Positions 33,205 to 42,830 of a stretch of DNA of 64,000 nucleotides are shown one piece after another. The first letter of the stretch is position 1; every line of letters starts with the position of its first letter. Both the position numbers and the translations under genes were made by a program. This DNA comes from Nioella sp965215655 (GTDB taxonomy: Bacteria > Pseudomonadota > Alphaproteobacteria > Rhodobacterales > Rhodobacteraceae), in assembly GCF_965215655.1 (NCBI RefSeq), contig NZ_OZ244111.1, forward strand, positions 1,302,001 to 1,366,000. Reading direction: 5' to 3'. The notes beneath the pieces are model-generated. The model ran no database searches, was not told the DNA's origin, and worked only from the letters and a program-made list of their open reading frames with translations.

Positions 33205-35520
33205 ATGACCCAACGTTCGCGAATCTTCATCTCCTATTCTCACAAGGACAGGGATCGGGCCGATTTCCTGTGGGAAGAACTGCGTTCGCGTGGCCATGAG
33301 GTCTTCATCGACCGCGAAGGCATTCTGGAGACGGAGCTGATCACCGCCCGCATCCGCGACATGATGCAGGGATCGGACGTGGTGGTGCTGGTTCTTGGAC
33401 CGAACTGGATCACCTCGCCCGCCTGCCGGATGGAAATGCAGTTCGCGCTGGAGCTGAACAAGCGCATGGTCCCTGCGGCCTTCGAGGATGTCGGGCCGGA
33501 CCTGCCGCCGGAAATCCGCGAAATCAACTATGTGCGGTTCTACGGCGAGGACGGGGAATGGTCGCAGGCCATCGAGCGGCTGGACTCAGCGCTGGACCGC
33601 GATATCGAATGGATCCGCGACCATACCCGCTTCGGCGAACAGGCGGCGCGGTTCCTGGCCGGGGTGGGGGCGCCGCCGCGCGGGGCCGAACTGCGCGCCA
33701 TGCGCCGCTGGATCGAACGCAACCCGCGCAATGCTCCGGGGCCGACCCGCGATCACTGGCGCTATTTCAAGGCCGGGATGTCGCGGCGCAAATGGTTCCA
33801 GATCGGCAGCGCCGTGGCCTCGACCGTCGCCATATGCGCGGCGCTTGTCGGGGGCTATTTCTGGGTGAGTAACCAGCAATGCGAGGAATTGCGGTCGCGG
33901 GCGAGGGAAGCGCAGACGCTCGACCCGGTGCTTGCGATCCAGAATATCCTGCCGCTTATTGATTTCAGCTTTTGCCGTGCGCCGGATGCCTGGCTGGAGG
34001 TTCTGGAAACGCTCGGCCAGACGATCCAGGGCCAACGCCTGCGCGCGACGGTGACCTTGCCGGATGCGCCTGCCCATTTCGTGGAATTTCTGCCGGGGTC
34101 GGGCCATGTGGTGACGGTGTCTGCCGACGGTTCCGGCGCGGTGTTCGACCCCGAAACCGGTGCCGTGATCGAAGGCGAGCTTGCGATGCCCGCAGCCGGA
34201 ATGGCGCCGCGAATCCTGTATGACCGGGGCCGGTTCCTGCTGATCCGTGACAGCCGTGTGACGGTGTGGGACCCTCGAGAGGGGGAAATGTCGGGCCTCC
34301 CCTATCAGGGCGGAGAACGGGTGTTGTCGGCAGCGCTGTCGCCGGGCGTGGATACGCTGGTGGTCGCGACCGAAACGAACGAGCTGCACTTCCATTCCCT
34401 CGTGTCGGGCCGGGCCTTGCGTGACCCGCTCAGCCTTGGGGATGACGTGACCGCGCTGGCCTTCGTGCCAGGCAGCGCCCGGCTGATCGCAACGGTTGGC
34501 GATGAGGTGCGGGTGATTGACCTCGTCCCGGCGCTGAACGGGCGGGCCATGGGGCTGATCCACAGGCTGCGCATGCCCGGGCCGGTCGTGGCGATGGATG
34601 TCTCGGCTGATGGCAGCACCGTGGCCGCCGCCACCGGCAATATTGCCGGGGTCTGGGACCTGACGACGTTTGACGCGATTCTGCCGCCAAGCGCGCTGTA
34701 TCTCGACGGGGTGGATATCCTCGGGCTTGGTCTGTCGCCCGATGGCCTGCGGATGGCTGTGGGGGCCTCCGACAACCGCGCGCGCATTCATGACGTGCCC
34801 ACGGGCAAAAGCCTGATCACCCTTCTGGGCCATCGCAGCCCGGTCCATGACGTGCATTTCTCGCCGCAGGGCAACGCTGTCATGACCCATGACGAGGCCG
34901 GGGTGATGCGGCTCTTTGACGTGTCCACAGGGCATTCCGTGCCCTCGATCTCGGACGCGATGACCGAGGCGGTGGTGTCCACCTCGGATGCCGGGCGCAA
35001 TGCTGCCGCGATGGAGCTGATGGCGACGGGGATGCGGGTCAACATCCTGCCCAACCAGCCCGACGTGCTGCGCCTGACCCATGTGGCCGAGGATGCGCCG
35101 CCCTTCTACAATGAGCGGCTCGCCCATGACGGGTTCGTGACCTCCATGGCGCTCAGCCCCGATGAACGGCTGCTTGTGACCGGCGCGGATGACGGGCAGG
35201 TCTATGTCTGGGACGCGCAGACCGGCCTGCCGCTTTACACCTTCGCCCATGCCCGCGACGGGCTGGTGACCTACGTGGCCGCAGATTTCACGCCCTCTGG
35301 CGACCATATCGTGTCCTGGGACAGCAATGGCGAACAGCGGGTCTGGGCGATCCAGCCACTGACCGGAGACCTGTTCCAGACCGCCTGCCGCCTGCTGCCC
35401 TTTGAAAACGGCGTGCGGGATGTGGCCGGGCTGATCGGTGATATCGCCACGCGCGATCCGTGCGAAGATGTGGTGTTGCTGCCACGTTGGGGGGCCACGA
35501 TGTGGCTGGCGAGCCGCTAG
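33205..35520 (+). CDS. Membrane-anchored TIR domain protein with WD40-type repeats
   Basis: A 771-residue protein. Residues 1 to about 130 form a TIR domain (RIFISYSHKDRDRADFLWEE; VFIDREGI; VVVLVLGPNWITSPAC) with Glu77 in CRMEMQFAL at the place of the catalytic Glu of NAD-cleaving TIRs. A single membrane segment follows at about 197-218, then a periplasmic-side or lumenal beta-propeller of WD40-like repeats (about 270-760, for example VTGADDGQVYVWDAQTGLP). Many TIR proteins of bacteria act in antiphage defence or cell signalling. Divergent from an NrtR-like gene. Function unproven. Confidence 0.88.
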   Translation: MTQRSRIFISYSHKDRDRADFLWEELRSRGHEVFIDREGILETELITARIRDMMQGSDVVVLVLGPNWITSPACRMEMQFALELNKRMVPAAFEDVGPDLPPEIREINYVRFYGEDGEWSQAIERLDSALDRDIEWIRDHTRFGEQAARFLAGVGAPPRGAELRAMRRWIERNPRNAPGPTRDHWRYFKAGMSRRKWFQIGSAVASTVAICAALVGGYFWVSNQQCEELRSRAREAQTLDPVLAIQNILPLIDFSFCRAPDAWLEVLETLGQTIQGQRLRATVTLPDAPAHFVEFLPGSGHVVTVSADGSGAVFDPETGAVIEGELAMPAAGMAPRILYDRGRFLLIRDSRVTVWDPREGEMSGLPYQGGERVLSAALSPGVDTLVVATETNELHFHSLVSGRALRDPLSLGDDVTALAFVPGSARLIATVGDEVRVIDLVPALNGRAMGLIHRLRMPGPVVAMDVSADGSTVAAATGNIAGVWDLTTFDAILPPSALYLDGVDILGLGLSPDGLRMAVGASDNRARIHDVPTGKSLITLLGHRSPVHDVHFSPQGNAVMTHDEAGVMRLFDVSTGHSVPSISDAMTEAVVSTSDAGRNAAAMELMATGMRVNILPNQPDVLRLTHVAEDAPPFYNERLAHDGFVTSMALSPDERLLVTGADDGQVYVWDAQTGLPLYTFAHARDGLVTYVAADFTPSGDHIVSWDSNGEQRVWAIQPLTGDLFQTACRLLPFENGVRDVAGLIGDIATRDPCEDVVLLPRWGATMWLASR

Positions 35521-35646
35521 GGCCAGGGCCGCCGTCCTTGAAAAGCGCCCGCGCGGGGGTAATTCGTGATCCACCCCCCCTTGCAGTCCCCATGGGGCGG
35601 CCATAACCTTCCGACAAAGCATGTACCCTTACCTGAGGCAGGCCCG

Positions 35647-36270
35647 ATGAAAGACCCATATGACGTTTACATGAACACGCTGGTTCCCATGGTGGTCGAA
35701 CAGACCAGCCGGGGCGAGCGTGCCTATGACATCTTCTCGCGCCTGTTGAAGGAGCGGATCATCTTCCTGTCGGGCCCCGTGCATGACGGCATGTCCAGCC
35801 TGATCGTGGCGCAGCTTCTGCACCTGGAGGCAGAGAACCCGTCCAAGGAAATTTCCATGTATATCAACAGCCCCGGCGGTGTCGTGACCTCGGGCCTGTC
35901 GATCTATGACACGATGCAGTACATCAAGCCCAAGGTTTCGACCCTTGTCGTCGGGCAGGCGGCGTCCATGGGCTCGCTCTTGCTGACGGCGGGCGAACCG
36001 GGAATGCGCTTCTCGCTGCCCAACAGCCGCATCATGGTGCACCAGCCCTCGGGCGGCTACCAGGGTCAGGCGACGGATATCATGATCCACGCCCAGGAAA
36101 CCCAGAAGCTGAAAGATCGCCTTAACCAGATCTACGTCAAACATACCGGGCAAAAGCTGGAATCGGTGGTCGATGCGCTGGAACGCGACAATTTCATGGA
36201 TGCCCAACAGGCCAAGGACTGGGGCCTGATTGACGAGATCGTCGAAAACCGCGGTGCGGCCGAGGCTTGA
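35647..36270 (+). CDS. clpP: ATP-dependent Clp protease proteolytic subunit
   Basis: A 207-residue serine protease subunit forming the 14-mer chamber. The triad is Ser107 in GQAASMGSLL, His132 in MVHQPSGG and Asp181 in RDNFMD. The 25 and 49 residue spacings equal those of E. coli ClpP. The start at 35647 (MKDPYDVYMN) follows GAGGCAGGCC; a frame beginning 27 codons earlier is not used. clpX follows after 177 bp with a hairpin between them. Confidence 0.97.
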   Translation: MKDPYDVYMNTLVPMVVEQTSRGERAYDIFSRLLKERIIFLSGPVHDGMSSLIVAQLLHLEAENPSKEISMYINSPGGVVTSGLSIYDTMQYIKPKVSTLVVGQAASMGSLLLTAGEPGMRFSLPNSRIMVHQPSGGYQGQATDIMIHAQETQKLKDRLNQIYVKHTGQKLESVVDALERDNFMDAQQAKDWGLIDEIVENRGAAEA

Positions 36271-36281
36271 AAATAACGTGT

Positions 36282-36320
36282 CCGCGCAGGGCAGGGGCCT
36301 TGCGCGGGCGCTTTGGTTTT
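36282..36320 (+). terminator. Terminator-like hairpin between clpP and clpX
   Basis: CCGCGCA (36282-36288) pairs with TGCGCGG (36301-36307) across 12 nt, and GCGCTTTGGTTTT follows. It would reduce read-through from clpP into clpX, implying a separate clpX promoter in 36320-36440. Confidence 0.5.
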
Positions 36321-36447
36321 GGGGTGGGCCCAAGGCCATTTTGACATTGTGGACCGGTTTGGGCTGCTTTAGGCTTACGCGAACGGAGCCGAATTTCAGG
36401 GCGAACGCCCTTCGGCACAGTGCGAAAACCCGTTGAGGTATGACGAT

Positions 36448-37713
<1,266 letters not shown>

Positions 37714-37720
37714 TCCCGGC

Positions 37721-38215
37721 ATGTCCGATCAACGTAAAGCAAGCCCGCGGGAGATGATCCTCGGCGGGCTTGTTCTTTTCGGGCTGGTCGTTGTTTTCGG
37801 GGGGATCTTCCTGCTGATGTCGAACCGGTCCGAGGAGCGGGCCCTCCGCGCCGCCTTCGAAGAGAGGTTGGGCAGCGCCCCGATGGAACGTCTCGGCACC
37901 TACGGCCGGTCGAACAGCCCCTGCCAGTGGCACGCCGCGCGGCTGACGGACCCCACACCGGAGCCGCCCGCGCTTGGCTACGTGGCCCGGAACCTGACCG
38001 GCTGGCAGGCCACGCCCGTTGCGCTTTCGGGGGGGCTTCAGCGCTGCGAAGAGGCATGGGCCGGAACAGATACAGGCGCCCGGCTGCGCGCCGCGCTCGA
38101 TGCGCCGGGGGCCTTCGTTGCGAGCCACGTCTTCGACAGCGGGTCCAGCCAGTCGGCGATCTACCTCCCGGCCACGGGGGAGATCATTCTCCTGCGCGCT
38201 TCGGCCGGGCCCTGA
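37721..38215 (+). CDS. Small single-pass membrane protein, unknown function
   Basis: A 164-residue protein with one membrane segment at about 13-34 (MILGGLVLFGLVVVFGGIFL) and a soluble C-terminal domain with two cysteines (CQWHAARL, QRCEEAW). I do not recognise a family. It starts 7 bp after clpX. A hairpin with a T tract lies inside codons 7-20, so expression from clpX read-through would be reduced. The domain is probably periplasmic. Confidence 0.6.
   Translation: MSDQRKASPREMILGGLVLFGLVVVFGGIFLLMSNRSEERALRAAFEERLGSAPMERLGTYGRSNSPCQWHAARLTDPTPEPPALGYVARNLTGWQATPVALSGGLQRCEEAWAGTDTGARLRAALDAPGAFVASHVFDSGSSQSAIYLPATGEIILLRASAGP
37740..37779 (+). terminator. Intrinsic terminator-like hairpin inside the gene after clpX
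   Basis: CAAGCCCGC (37740-37748) pairs with GCGGGCTTG (37764-37772), nine pairs, followed by TTCTTTT. It lies 27 bp after the clpX stop, exactly where a clpX terminator would be expected, but inside the first 20 codons of the next gene. Confidence 0.6.
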
Positions 38216-38326
38216 TCGTCCGAGGCCGGTTGATTTCCGAAATCCGCGAGCTTCTTCGGAATCGACGGGCATTGCGCGGGCAAGCGGCCTATTTAGGGGC
38301 CACGTTTCCGCGATCCGAGGCCTGCC

Positions 38327-39415
38327 ATGATCCTGTTCGACATCTCCATCCGCGCCGCTGCCATCGCGCTGGCGCTGCTTAGTGCGACCGCGTTGATGAT
38401 CGTGCCTCAGACGCGGCCCGTGGGTCGACCCGTTTCAGCGCTGGCGCTGACCATGGCGGGCTATGCGCTGCTGTCGAGCCTTGCCGCGCCCGGCTTTCCC
38501 CCGGCGATCATCCCGGTGCTGCTGCTGGCGGCGATCTTCGTGCCCTTGGCGGTCTGCTGGCTGGTGGTGACGCTCTTCCTCGACGATCCGCGCGACCGGC
38601 TGCCGTGGTTGCTGGCGGCGGGGATCGCGGTGGCACTTGCCATCGCCGGCATCTGGGTGCCGGGGCTGGAAGTGGCGCGGGGCCTCGTGATGCTGGCCTT
38701 CTTCGTGGCGCTGCTTGGCATGGCAATTCGAACCGCCAAGGAGGATCTTGTTGAAGACCGGCTGAAATTCCGCCCCGCCTTTCTGTCGGCCATCGCCATT
38801 CTTGGCGTGTCGATATCCTCGACCGAGTTGATTTTCGGCTACCGTGCCGTGCCCGATGCGATGACACTGGCGCAGGGATTGGCCTTCCTCGCGCTCGCCT
38901 TCGCCTATGCGCTGTGGGTGTTGAAGCCTGAACCGAAGGCCTGCATCTGCTTCACCGAACCGGTGAAACCCGCCGCACCGGTGGACCGGCGGGCCGAAGC
39001 CGTGGACGGGTCGGTTGTGTCGGCGTTGAAGAACGCACTGGAGAACGGCATCTGGCGGCGCGAGGGGCTCACCATTGCCGCCCTCGGGGCCGAGATCGGG
39101 GTGCCGGAACATAGGCTGCGCGCGGTCATCAACCGGCGGCTTGGCTTCCGCAACTTTCCGACCTTCATCAACAGCTACCGGATTGCCGCCGCCAAGGAGG
39201 TGCTGGCCGATCCCGGCGAAGCACGGCGCACAATTCTGGAGATCGCCTATGATGTGGGCTTTGCCTCGCTCGGGCCATTCAACAAGGCATTCCGCGACCA
39301 GACCGGGGAAAGCCCGTCGGAGTTCCGCCGCCGGGCACTTGATTCCGGCCAACCTCTCGCTGGTTTCGAAAAATCCCCATCGCTTCCGGAATCAGAGCGA
39401 TTGAGGCCGCACTGA
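38327..39415 (+). CDS. AraC family regulator with membrane-spanning N-terminus
   Basis: A 362-residue protein. Residues 1 to about 200 hold six or seven hydrophobic segments (for example AAAIALALLSATALMIVPQT). The AraC-type helix-turn-helix follows at about 225-345 (LTIAALGAEIGVPEHRLRAV, then ILEIAYDVGFASLGPFNKAF). Such regulators sense something at the membrane and bind DNA from there. A probable target is the small secreted peptide gene 45 bp downstream, but this is only context. Confidence 0.88.
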   Translation: MILFDISIRAAAIALALLSATALMIVPQTRPVGRPVSALALTMAGYALLSSLAAPGFPPAIIPVLLLAAIFVPLAVCWLVVTLFLDDPRDRLPWLLAAGIAVALAIAGIWVPGLEVARGLVMLAFFVALLGMAIRTAKEDLVEDRLKFRPAFLSAIAILGVSISSTELIFGYRAVPDAMTLAQGLAFLALAFAYALWVLKPEPKACICFTEPVKPAAPVDRRAEAVDGSVVSALKNALENGIWRREGLTIAALGAEIGVPEHRLRAVINRRLGFRNFPTFINSYRIAAAKEVLADPGEARRTILEIAYDVGFASLGPFNKAFRDQTGESPSEFRRRALDSGQPLAGFEKSPSLPESERLRPH

Positions 39416-39460
39416 CGCCCATCTGGGGGTCATCGCGTTTCATCCAAAGGAGACATACCG

Positions 39461-39610
39461 ATGACCCGCCTGACCCTCGCTGCCCTGATCACGATCACCA
39501 CTGTCACCCTAGCTTCGGCCCAGGCCATTCCGTATTTCCCGACGATGTGGCCGCAGCCGGGCAGCTTTGATGGCCCGCCCGTCGTCACGCAGGATGATCA
39601 GGGGAACTGA
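39461..39610 (+). CDS. Small secreted peptide (49 residues)
   Basis: A 49-residue frame beginning MTRLTLAALITITTVTLASA, which is a clean signal peptide with likely cleavage after ASA. The mature part is about 29 residues, rich in Pro and Trp/Phe, ending QDDQGN. AAAGGAG lies 9 bp before the ATG. It sits between the AraC gene and the convergent glycosyltransferase-like gene. I do not recognise it; the signal peptide plus ribosome site is the evidence for it being real. Confidence 0.6.
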   Translation: MTRLTLAALITITTVTLASAQAIPYFPTMWPQPGSFDGPPVVTQDDQGN

Positions 39611-39613
39611 CGT

Positions 39614-40603
39614 CTAGCGCAGCCAGAGTTTCTCGCGCTTCAACTGATTGCGGATGGCCTGCTCCCGCCGGGGCAGGTTGTCCCGGTCAAAGAGCGCGCG
39701 GGCCTTGGCGCCCTTGCCCTGATAGATCATCCGCTTCATCGGCTCATAGCCTTTGAGCACTTTCTTGACCCAGTTGGGAGCGGCAACTTCCTCCAGCACA
39801 TCCACCACGCGTTGCTCTTCGCGGGCGTATAGAAGCGGCAGGAAGCGATAGTGACAGCTTGTGCGCCCGTCCAGCCAGCCCGGTTCCAGAGCCTCCCGCC
39901 CGCCGCCGAAGGAATGGATCACCAGGGGCAGGGCGACCTGATCGAGCCAGGGGTCCATGGTCTGGCAGATGATCTCTTCTGGCGGGTCATTGCGGATCGC
40001 GGTGGCGTAGTCGAGGAAGCGCGCACCGAATTCATTCGGGCATTTGTAGTAGAAGAACCCGGCGTTGAAATAGAGGTAGCGCCGCCAGTATTCATCGGGT
40101 TGCGTCAGGTCGAGCGAGCTTTCGAAATCCAGCCCGAACCTGTCATAAAGCGATTTCCAAATGGCGGTGTAGCCGGGGCCATAGAGCTCGATCTGCGGCC
40201 AAGTGCCTTCAACCTTGAGGCTGGCGGAGGGCCGGTCGAAATCGAAGGGCACCTTGGTCAGATCGTCGAGGATCAGCGTATCGGTGTCGAAGAAGACGAA
40301 AGGCTCGCCCTTGGGCAGGGCCGAGAGCATCTCGATCTTGTTGCCATAGGGATAGTCCTTGCCGAAATGCCGAGACTCGAATGGCAGGACTTCGGCCTTC
40401 AGCCGGTCCAGAAGTTCCTTCACTCCGGTGTCGCCGATACGCGGATCTCCCTGCCAATGGGGACCGGGCTGCGGTTCCGCGATGTATAGACGTCCCGGAA
40501 ACCTGGGGTTGGCGGCGCGAAAGCTGGCGGCAAAAAGCGCCGCCTCGTATTGCAGGCGGCCGTTCTGGCCCACCACAACAACGTTGAACATGTTTTTGGG
40601 CAT
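39614..40603 (-). CDS. Glycosyltransferase-like protein with DxD motif
   Basis: A 329-residue protein with an N-terminal Rossmann-like start (MFNVVVVGQNGRLQYEAALF) and a DxD motif in PFVFFDTDTLIL, as in GT8/GT32-type nucleotide-sugar-dependent transferases. No membrane segment is seen. The start is taken at 40603 (MPKNMFNV); a GTG six codons upstream or the Met four codons later are alternatives. Acceptor unknown. Confidence 0.65.
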   Translation of the reverse strand: MPKNMFNVVVVGQNGRLQYEAALFAASFRAANPRFPGRLYIAEPQPGPHWQGDPRIGDTGVKELLDRLKAEVLPFESRHFGKDYPYGNKIEMLSALPKGEPFVFFDTDTLILDDLTKVPFDFDRPSASLKVEGTWPQIELYGPGYTAIWKSLYDRFGLDFESSLDLTQPDEYWRRYLYFNAGFFYYKCPNEFGARFLDYATAIRNDPPEEIICQTMDPWLDQVALPLVIHSFGGGREALEPGWLDGRTSCHYRFLPLLYAREEQRVVDVLEEVAAPNWVKKVLKGYEPMKRMIYQGKGAKARALFDRDNLPRREQAIRNQLKREKLWLR

Positions 40604-40804
40604 ACTGCTCGGCACCACCACTTGTTGATTGGCGGCAGTCTAGCGTCACAGACCGGGCTGAACCAGCCTTGCAATCGGGCTTTCCCGTCCTCATCGCATC
40701 GCAATCCTGTCAGGTGCACGGCAGGCTGCCCGACGGGTCACGATTTGCACGGCGCTGTCCATGGCGCGTCGATTGCAAGAATCTCGGGCGGATAGGAGGG
40801 GAGA

Positions 40805-40889
40805 TGGTGGGCGACCCTGGAATCGAACCAGGCATGGGTGTTCCCCGGCGGAGTTACAGTCCGCTGCCGCACCTTGCAGCACGTCGCCC
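40805..40889 (-). tRNA. tRNA-Tyr (GUA)
   Basis: Acceptor stem GGGCGAC pairs with GTCGCCC, followed by A and encoded CCA. The D-arm is GCTG/CGGC, the anticodon stem GCGGA/TCCGC with loop CTGTAAC (anticodon GUA), then a long variable arm typical of tRNA-Tyr, and the T-arm CCTGG-TTCGATT-CCAGG. 85 nt with CCA. Confidence 0.95.
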
Positions 40890-41033
40890 TTGCTTTCGGT
40901 TCTTCAACCGAACGCCGGGTGGGGATAATCTGCCCGGTCAGGGGCGTCAAGATGAAAATCGGCCAAAAACCGGACTTGCCTTTGCATCCTCCGGCGGCGT
41001 AGCTGCCCTGCAAGTCATGAAGGAGACCGGACC

Positions 41034-41819
41034 GTGAAGAAACCGACATGGGTGATCGAGAAGGAGCGCGCCAAGCGGGCCTCTGCGGCGGAAACCGTCT
41101 GGCTTTTCGGGCTGCACGCGGTGCGCGATGCGCTGATGAATCCGGCGCGCGAAAAGCTGCGGCTGGTGGTGACGAAGAATGCCGCCGACCGGCTGGCCGA
41201 TGCGATTCCCGGTGCGGGGCTGGAGCCGGAGATTGCCGATCCGCGCAAGTTTCCGGTGCCGCTCGATCCCGGATCGGTGCATCAGGGGGCGGCGTTGGAG
41301 GTGAAGCCGCTCGACTGGGGCCGGTTGACTGATCTCTGCGAACCGGGTCAGGCCTCGCCGCGTCTGATGCTGCTTGATCGGGTCACCGACCCGCATAACG
41401 TGGGCGCGATCCTGCGCTCGGCCGAGGTATTCGGCGCGCGGGCCGTCATCGCCCCGCATCGCCATTCCGCCCCTGAAACCGGGGCACTGGCCAAGACCGC
41501 CTCGGGTGCGCTCGAACGTCAACCCTATCTGCGGGTGAAGAACCTGGGCGATGCGATGCAGGAGTTGCAGAAAATGGGCTATACGCTGGTCGGGCTGGCG
41601 GGTGAAGGCAAAGAAGTGATCGACGATCTGGCCCCAGATCTGGCGGGCCGTCCGGTGGCTCTGGTCCTTGGGGCCGAAGGGCCGGGGCTGCGGGCGCGCA
41701 CCCGTGAGCTGTGCGATCATCTGGTGCGGATTCCCTTTGCGGGCGAATTTGGCTCTCTCAACGTCTCGAATGCGGCGGCTGTGTCCCTATATGCAATGAC
41801 ACGCAACCCGGAGAGCTGA
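41034..41819 (+). CDS. rlmB: 23S rRNA 2'-O-methyltransferase RlmB-type (SpoU/TrmH family)
   Basis: A 261-residue SPOUT methyltransferase. The N-terminal substrate-binding domain starts with VWLFGLHAVRDALMNPAREK. The catalytic knot has motif 1 LMLLDRVTDPHNVGAILRSA, motif 2 VALVLGAEGPGLRARTRELC and motif 3 VRIPFAGEFGSLNVSNAAAV. It should methylate G2251-equivalent in 23S rRNA. A zinc-ribbon gene follows directly at its stop. Confidence 0.93.
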   Translation: MKKPTWVIEKERAKRASAAETVWLFGLHAVRDALMNPAREKLRLVVTKNAADRLADAIPGAGLEPEIADPRKFPVPLDPGSVHQGAALEVKPLDWGRLTDLCEPGQASPRLMLLDRVTDPHNVGAILRSAEVFGARAVIAPHRHSAPETGALAKTASGALERQPYLRVKNLGDAMQELQKMGYTLVGLAGEGKEVIDDLAPDLAGRPVALVLGAEGPGLRARTRELCDHLVRIPFAGEFGSLNVSNAAAVSLYAMTRNPES

Positions 41820-42116
41820 ATGACCACCAAGATCGCCACATGCTGTTACTGTGGCACCAGAACCGCCCTGCGGCTGACGGCGCGCGGCGGGCATGAACTG
41901 GCCTGCGGAAACTGTGGCGCGCCATTGCATGAGATGAAGGCGCTGCGCGAGGACCGCCCGCGCAGGCCGAAACGCGCTGCGCCCGCACCCGCCGCGTATC
42001 GTGACCATGACCGGCCCGACCGGGGCAAGAAGAAAAAGAAGCCCAAGCGACGCAAGTCGATGTGGTCCGATATGCTGGAAGACGCGTTCGACTTCGTCGA
42101 GGATATTTTCGACTGA
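41820..42116 (+). CDS. Small zinc-ribbon protein, unknown function
   Basis: A 98-residue protein with an N-terminal zinc ribbon (CCYCGTRTALRL and CGNCGAPL, pairs C-x2-C), a basic low-complexity middle (DRGKKKKKPKRRK) and an acidic amphipathic end (MLEDAFDFVEDIFD). Its ATG follows the rlmB stop with no gap, so it is coupled to rlmB. Possibly nucleic-acid associated; no proven function. Confidence 0.75.
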   Translation: MTTKIATCCYCGTRTALRLTARGGHELACGNCGAPLHEMKALREDRPRRPKRAAPAPAAYRDHDRPDRGKKKKKPKRRKSMWSDMLEDAFDFVEDIFD

Positions 42117-42197
42117 CATTCGTTCACGCTTGCGTCAGGGGGCTTTTCTGGCGGCACGAAGAGGGCAATCTTGGGGGAAGCTTTCAAGGAGACTCCC

Positions 42198-42650
42198 ATG
42201 ATCCGCCGCCGCACCGCCCTGACGCTTCTTGCAGCCGCTCCCTTGTCTTTGCAGGTTGGCGCGGCATTTGCTTCTTCGCCACCCGTTTTTGCCTCGGCAG
42301 GTGTGGCCATCAACGGCACGGATCCCGTTGCCTATTTCGATGCCGGAGAACCGGTTGCGGGACAGGCAGGCTATGCGGTTGACTGGAACGGCGCGCGCTG
42401 GCTGTTCAGTTCTGCGGTCAACCGTGACAGGTTTGCCGCCGACCCAATGGCATTTGCCCCCGCTTATGGCGGCTACTGTGCCTGGGCGGCGTCGCGTGGC
42501 TATGTCGCGGAGACAGTGCCCGAGGCCTGGACGATCCATGCGGGTAGGCTGTTCCTGAATGCGTCGCTGCGCATACGGCGCCGGTGGGAACGCGACATTC
42601 CGGGCAATGTTGCATTGGCGGACGCGAACTGGCCCGCGATTTTGGGGTAG
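42198..42650 (+). CDS. YHS domain protein with signal peptide
   Basis: A 150-residue protein. The N-terminus MIRRRTALTLLAAAPLSLQV is a signal peptide with twin Arg-like start (RRR), cleaved near AFASS. The YHS-like core covers GVAINGTDPVAYFDAGEPVA to FAPAYGGYCAWAASRGYVAE. Such domains bind metals or sit in periplasmic redox or copper pathways. AAGGAG precedes the ATG at 42198. Probably periplasmic. Confidence 0.85.
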   Translation: MIRRRTALTLLAAAPLSLQVGAAFASSPPVFASAGVAINGTDPVAYFDAGEPVAGQAGYAVDWNGARWLFSSAVNRDRFAADPMAFAPAYGGYCAWAASRGYVAETVPEAWTIHAGRLFLNASLRIRRRWERDIPGNVALADANWPAILG

Positions 42651-42700
42651 CCACTCTTTTCAATCACTTTTTCGTTCCACCCCTTTAAATGCGCCTGAAA

Positions 42701-42812
42701 GTTGCTAAATTGCAACGTATGGCGCACGGTTCGGAACACCGAAGCGCCCATCACTGTCCCTCGTTCCGCACTTGGCGCCTGTAGCGAAATCCCGCTGCGG
42801 GCGCCTTTTTCT
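42701..42812 (+). ncRNA. Candidate small RNA ending in an intrinsic terminator
   Basis: In the gap between the YHS and CoA-binding genes lie, in order: an inverted repeat GTTGC-TAAATT-GCAAC (42701-42716); a hairpin GGCGC-a-CGGT / ACCG-aa-GCGCC (42721-42748); and a strong terminator hairpin (42774-42810). The terminator is 124 bp after the YHS stop, too far to be an ordinary end of that gene. The first repeat may be an operator or promoter element. No homology to a known RNA is claimed. Confidence 0.45.
42774..42812 (+). terminator. Intrinsic terminator
   Basis: GGCGCC (42774-42779) pairs with GGCGCC (42800-42805), enclosing AGCG/CGCT (42783-42786 with 42793-42796), followed by TTTTTCTT. It ends 19 bp before the CoA-binding protein start. 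Confidence 0.85.
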
Positions 42813-42830
42813 TGTGCTAGGGCTGCGCCC

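Noticed and set aside
33586..35622. 678-codon minus-strand frame opposite the TIR-WD40 gene
   Set aside because: The TIR, membrane and WD40 features on the plus strand are clear; the antisense frame is His/Arg/Gln-rich noise.
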